The notes beneath the pieces are model-generated. The model was given only the letters and a program-made list of their open reading frames with translations. It was not told where the DNA came from and made no database searches. From contig CM075773.1 of the NCBI GenBank assembly GCA_037974665.1, positions 45,834,080 to 45,898,079 of the forward strand: 64,000 nt of DNA, given 5' to 3'. Positions 59,101 to 64,000 of the stretch are shown here, piece after piece (position 1 is the stretch's first letter; each line of letters opens with the position of its first letter). Source of the stretch: Ehretia macrophylla. Its lineage: Eukaryota > Streptophyta > Magnoliopsida > Boraginales > Ehretiaceae. The translations under genes were made by a program, and so were the position numbers.

Positions 59101-60480
59101 GAGTGAAAAGCAGTCAATTGTCACAAAAAGGTTTGATACATCATAAAAAAAGATGCATATAAATGAACCATTATCATTTCAAGTGATTGGAAAAATATTT
59201 CTAGTGAAAAAATTTTAGTCCACCACTGACAATACGCCAGATGGCATCGGACCACGCGCACACACACACACACAGATATATACACTAACAACCATCTAAA
59301 AGAAGGCCAATCTCCAAGCATTGGTGAGAATTATACGCATCGTACCAAACAACAGTATTGTGTTCACAGAGATTACCATTAAAATGTCCAGAAAAAGGCC
59401 GAAAATTCCTCGTCTGCGTTCCAGAAAAATGCAAAATCAAATTTAAGCATGCATAAATCATCAAAGCATTTACAAGTTAAAAATTTGCTGCTACCTCTGT
59501 AATCTTTTTTCACTTGCTGATCTTTGGTAGGTTGTCAAAGATTGTAAGCTTCCAATATTACATGCAAATGAGAATTTATCATTGTGCTTTGACATTGCTA
59601 TGTGACATAATGGATCAAAAGCATAACTTTTCGATATTTTAGAGTAACAAATTTGAAGGCGAAAGATGACGCCGGATTGGTTGATTCTCACTTCCAATTT
59701 CCAATCGTCAACGTTTTTATTAGAAGTGGATTTATGGCGGTGTAAATCTGCGAGTATCGTGGGTTTAAAAAATAATTGAAATTAATTATTTTGGAGTAAT
59801 AAATTTGAGATTCAAGACAATTATTTTTAAAATTATATTACTTGTCTCATTTACAAGCACATATTTTAGGTTTGGGATATGAAAAAATGATATTTAGAGC
59901 GACTAGGTTCTGAGTAACTTGTCTTTACAAGTACGTTAGTTTTTCATTGTCCATCTACATTAATATGATACATAATAGAAGAGTAATTTATAACATAGTG
60001 TTGTGGGTCTTCGAAATAGTTTATAAAAACCTTTTTAAACCTATGGATTTATGATTTATACAATTAATTTTAAGCTTATAATACTAGAGATTTTGAACCT
60101 AAAACGTAATACCGTGTACCAGCGAACCATGTTTGCAAGTGTCTCTCTGGTGGGAGTAGAATGGAGCACACATGTAAAAACTTTCAATTCGAGGCTAGCC
60201 AAAATCGTAATTCTGTTTGGATTGGACGAGGGAAAGTAAAGGCAAGTATAATAGAGGAATAAATAATAAGAAGAATGAAAGAAAATGAATTTCTTTTCAT
60301 TTAGCTTGCAAAAAAATATAACAAGGGAAAGAAAGGAAAATGATTTTATAATTATTTGTTTGAATTGAAAAAAGAAAAGAAAAAGAATTGATCATTTTAA
60401 ATGAAAAGTTACTTTAAACACTTTTTTCTTATTCATTGTGATGTTAAGGATATAAATGAAACTATATAAAAGTATTAAAC
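59101..60480. other. intergenic spacer
   Basis: No gene recognised. A short (CA)n occurs at 59259-59275. Minus-strand frames of 60-68 codons are not convincing; part could be the decayed intron of the MYB fragment. Confidence 0.4.
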
Positions 60481-60489
60481 ACAATTAAA

Positions 60490-61446
60490 GAGAGAATAGC
60501 ATGAATAGTCCTTGTTGTTTTCAAAAAATTCAGTTTAGTCCCCATTATTTTAAAATATTCAAAAAGGTCCATAATATTTTTTAAAAGATTTAGTTTAGTC
60601 CCTATTGTTTTAAAAGGTTCAAACAGGTCTTCAATGTTTTCCAAAATGGTCAAAAAGGTCCCCAATATTTTTTAAAATGTTCAAAAAGGTTCCCAATATT
60701 TTTTAAAAGATTCGAGTAGTCTCCATTATTTCAAAAAGTTTAAAAAAGTCCATAATATTTCTCAAAAGACTCAAAATAGTCCTTACCATCAAAACAACCG
60801 TTACATTTGACAGACTCTCTTTCATAATACAGTCTGACACATGAGAAAATTTAATTGGGTCGCTACTAATATGCAAAACAACGTTGTATAGGTCCTCTTC
60901 TTCCTCGTGCCTTGCGAAAAAAAAAATTATAGATTATACATAATCTTTAAAAAATCGTAACTCCTTCAATTTTTGTCCAAATTTCATAAAATTTGGTTCG
61001 TTAGAATGGAAATTTCAAGGAGAATTCATAATCTATAATAGTCACGTGATTCAAATTACAAAAAAAAAATTATTTCTTTTACCTAAATTTCTCTTTAAAG
61101 ACTGGTCACGTGGCTACTATTTTGTCAAAATTAATTGTTATTTTGATGGTGAGGACCAGTTTGAGTCTTTTAAAAAATAGTAGAAAGTTTTTTGAATTTT
61201 TTGGAAAACATTGGGGACTAAATTGAATCTTTTAAAAAATATTAAGAACCTTTTTGAACCTTTTAAAACAATGAGAACTAAATAGAATCTTTTAAAAAAT
61301 ATTGGAGACCTTTTTGAATATTTTGAAACAATGGGGATTAAACTGAATCTTTTAAAAAACATTAAGGACCTCTTTAAACCTTTTAAAACAATGGAGACTA
61401 AACTAATTTTTTTAGAAACAATAGGGACTATTCATGCTATTCTCCC
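60490..61446. mobile_element. long-TIR MITE F (957 bp), 9-bp target duplication
   Basis: Starts gagagaatagcatgaatagt and ends with the complement actattcatgctattctccc. The perfect 9-bp acaattaaa flanks both sides (60481-60489, 61447-61455). The arms (about 300 bp) consist of degenerate units with tttagtccc and caaaaaggtcc; a unique 350-bp centre separates them. MULE-type; non-coding. Confidence 0.85.
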
Positions 61447-61455
61447 ACAATTAAA

Positions 61456-62426
61456 ATATCTCACTCATTAAACTTGCTTTTCCATCCATAAAAGCCCAAA
61501 TTGAGATAAGGTTTTTCAGTTTCTCCATAACTTTTTCCCCCTGTCAAAAGTTAACCAACCAAGCTGATTGATTCCTTAACCTCTCCATTCCGTTTCCTTT
61601 AAAAACTGCAATCCAAACATATGTAAATAAAGGGTTAAGTGGAATAGTGGGATAACGAGTATTATAGTCATTCTAAGTTTGAATCGGCGAACCTCGCTAA
61701 GGTAACATTTTGTGCATGTGTTTACCACATTTGGCACGAAAGAAATGGTAGAGTTCATGGGTCAGGATCTAACATAGAGGAGCAAGTTATCAATAAAATC
61801 TTGTTGAGTTAGGGACAAAATTTGTTTACAAAGTAAACATGTGAATAGTTTTGAAAATAGATTTTTATGCACTATGTGGCATATTACGGATAGGCTGATG
61901 TAAAGGCACTGAAAAAGATGTACATGTTTTTAGTAGTGGAATGAAACGGTTACTTGCCGAACAAAAAAAAAAATTTAAATTGGTTTCAACCTCCATTGTA
62001 TTAAAAAAAATGATGAATTACAAAATGGGAAAATCACCATAATCGTTTCCTTTCCTCTTAGCATGAGGCTCAACTTTTCTAAAGACGGGAATTTAATACA
62101 GAACGGGTTATGCAAAGAAACTTACATGAAAAAACCGCTCACTTTTTTGTTCATCGTATTTTCATCATAAGCCGCGGTTTTCATACATCTTTGTTGTTCA
62201 TTGATCGGGCACATTAATTATTTTTAACGACTAACGTAACTAAGGGCAGGTCTTGGATCAGTTGGTTTTTATTAAGTGCATCATCAAAGAATTATAAATA
62301 GACCTTTTCTACTACTTCATCTCCTGCATACCACAAACAACAGATAGACATTCTGACTTTTTGCAACAAGGTCGTATTTCATTTCAGTAAATAACTAAAA
62401 CATGAAGTTTCTTCCTAACCTTATGC
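61456..62426. other. spacer and upstream region of the 62.5-kb gene
   Basis: No gene. A stretch attataaatagaccttttct (62291-62310) is echoed by tatttatagatagacctttt at 62427, a small duplication of the promoter region. Confidence 0.5.
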
Positions 62427-62434
62427 TATTTATA
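62427..62434 (+). promoter_or_regulatory. candidate TATA box (62.5-kb gene)
   Basis: tatttata 87 bp before the ATG; an alternative tataaata lies at 62293-62300. Confidence 0.35.
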
Positions 62435-62520
62435 GATAGACCTTTTCTTTTTCTTCATCCCCAGCAAATCCAATTGCATGCTCCTTATTAGCTTTCTTCT
62501 TCACAGGTGATCTTAATTAT

Positions 62521-63046
62521 ATGGCAGAGGCTACAAGAACAATTCATTTTCTCCACCTCCTGGGAGAAAATTTATATGCCCAGTTTAATATCATATGTAT
62601 GAAAATGAAGTGTCTTCGTCTGCAAAGCTGCCATACTTTGGTGATTCTCACCATACTATTCTTGCTTCTAATTCTGCTCAACTTTCTGGAATTGAAGTGT
62701 CAAGCAAAAAATGAGTCTCCATTCGAAACCCATCCGGAAACAATGTTTGTAGCCATTACAAGTCTGCTCATGTATTGCTTCTCGTATCATGTTATTTCAA
62801 AAATTCCGTTGAGCATTAATTCCTCCCATTCTTATGCGAAAATTGTTCAAAAAGTTATGGTGGTTTTTTGCTACTCTGTCAATGGCGTCTCTGTACTCTG
62901 TTCTTTTCCCAGACTCCGTCCGTCCGGTTTTGTATCTGCTGCCCTTTTGTTTTTCAGCAGGTGACTTGCTATACTGCAAATTCTGCACATTGTGGCGTTT
63001 GTTATACTGGAAAATTATGGTCAAGGTTGATTCACTTCCTGTGTAG
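62521..63046 (+). pseudogene. small four-pass membrane-protein family gene with one frameshift (copy 9)
   Basis: The ATG at 62521 opens MAEATRTIHFLHLLGENLYA; the frame includes segment 1 (VILTILFLLLILLNFLEL), the AKNESPFETHPE loop, segment 2 (TMFVAITSLLMYCFSYHV) and SSHSYAKIVQK. At atggtggttttttgc (about 62860) one extra base shifts the frame: the first frame ends at 62964, while the correct continuation (ATLSMASLYSVLFPDS, then segment 4 and the ending VDSLPV) runs in the +1 frame to TAG at 63044-63046. Apart from this the copy has no other lesion and would be about 174 residues, so it is either a young pseudogene or a sequencing error in a G/T-rich run. This copy shows the natural family C-terminus. 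Function unknown. Confidence 0.75.
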
Positions 63047-63464
63047 CTACAGTATATATAACTGCAACAAAAATGGATACAATTTCTATTTTTTGATGAT
63101 CTAATCTGTGCACGGCAGATAGTACTGCTTATGACATATAATGTATCTAAACAGGAGCGGATGTACGTTCAGGACGGTGGGGACTGCAACTTCTATTGGT
63201 CTAAAAGAACGATAATAAATTGGTGTATTTTTAAAAAAAAAAAAATTAAATATCAATGTATTTTTATTTTAAAAAATTAAATAGTTCCCATCGAAAAAAA
63301 AAATGTACTCATATAGTTGAAAAATAATATGTAACTCCCACTGAGAAGAATTCGTAAATACGCCCTATATCTAAAGATTGAAATTTTTCTATTTTTGTTT
63401 TCTCTGTAAAACTTTTTATTGTTCAAGTCCACAAAACAAGAAGCATGAAGACATTTTCCTATTT

Positions 63465-63500
<36 letters not shown>

Positions 63501-64000
63501 GCCATTCAAACCTCAATAAAACAAAATAAGCTCCAATCCAACTGGAAATTCAACATGAATAATCACAGAACATTTGTACGATTTTCCCTTTCGATTACAT
63601 TCAAATGTTGTTAAAGCACCAAGGTAGAATGGAAATGAGAGAATTCCAAGCAACCAAAATGAGAATCCTCCAAAGCCCTTCCTTAAACAGATACAATCAT
63701 CCAAAATTGTCATCCATTCAATTGCATTTCACATAACATGAAATTTATGTAAAGCTTGATTCCCCTTATCTCCAGATACTTGTGTAAAGCTTTCTACAAA
63801 TTGTCATCCAATTTTTGCATTTCACGAGGAGATGCATGTATCAGTCATGGAGCATTTGTAGAAAAGCAACTATTCTAATTCATGTTAAACACTAACAGAC
63901 GTAGCCATTGGCGATGGTATATACAACTCTGTGCATAGGCACATTCTGAGTTGAAAATTCTTTTTTCTTTTTAGTGTTAAAGGGAAAAAAAAATAAAATT
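63047..64000. other. intergenic spacer
   Basis: No gene. A TA microsatellite lies at about 63468-63497. Poly-A tracts at 63230 and 63290. Confidence 0.5.
63468..63497. repeat. (TA)n microsatellite
   Basis: About 15 TA units. Confidence 0.9.

Overview
The window is nuclear DNA from a flowering plant, most likely a eudicot. It is AT-rich, spliceosomal introns interrupt the only long ORF, and nearly everything recognisable is a transposable element: hAT, Mutator-like (MULE-type) MITEs, L1-type LINEs, large-LTR elements with a Met-tRNA primer site, TRIMs and solo LTRs. There is no bacterial gene, operon, CRISPR array, rRNA or tRNA gene. The species cannot be fixed from the sequence alone.

Two things organise the window. 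The first is a locally duplicated family of small, unnamed genes for predicted four-pass membrane proteins of about 175-215 residues. Nine copies or relics occur at 4.7, 11.2, 15.2, 16.3, 20.0, 29.8, 35.3, 38.3 and 62.5 kb, all on the + strand; only the 35.3-kb copy is uninterrupted. Their flanks are duplicated too: 9.17-12.4 kb matches 33.9-37.4 kb, and 19.8-27.6 kb matches 38.2-41.0 kb. The paralogous blocks provide insertion-free ('empty') sites, which define the ends and target duplications of a MULE-type MITE (9646-10810) and of a 4.6-kb hAT transposon (21117-25730). A LINE 3' end (35919-36769) is inserted in the tail of the 35.3-kb gene.

The second is a nested stack at 43.4-58.1 kb. An old hAT element (RICESLEEPER-like transposase, minus strand) was split by a 6.6-kb non-autonomous LTR retrotransposon (43918-50559; 2.4-kb LTRs, GATAC target duplication, no gag/pol) and by a nearly full-length but decayed L1-type LINE (about 51421-57720, minus strand).

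Layout: 0-2.6 kb, end of a large LTR; 2.6-4.6 kb, flank repeat and MITE; 5.4-8.7 kb, tandem TRIM split by a 2.5-kb solo LTR; 9.2-12.4 kb, duplicated block with MITE and broken family gene; 13-20 kb, LTR, LINE and MITE relics and a large inverted repeat; 21.1-25.7 kb, hAT with a four-exon transposase gene; 29.8-32.7 kb, gene relic and a long-TIR element holding a solo LTR; 33.9-41 kb, second block with the open family gene; 41.4-43 kb, antisense TRIM and a 64-bp minisatellite; 43.4-58.1 kb, nested stack; 58.2-59.1 kb, MYB (MYBS3/KUA1-type) C-terminal pseudogene split by a hairpin MITE; 60.5-61.4 kb, another MITE; 62.5-63.0 kb, frameshifted family gene.

The only coding sequences that could make long proteins are the hAT transposase (752 aa after splicing) and the 35.3-kb membrane-protein gene (215 aa). 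I found no pathway or operon-like system. The most informative content is the duplication and insertion history and the unnamed gene family.
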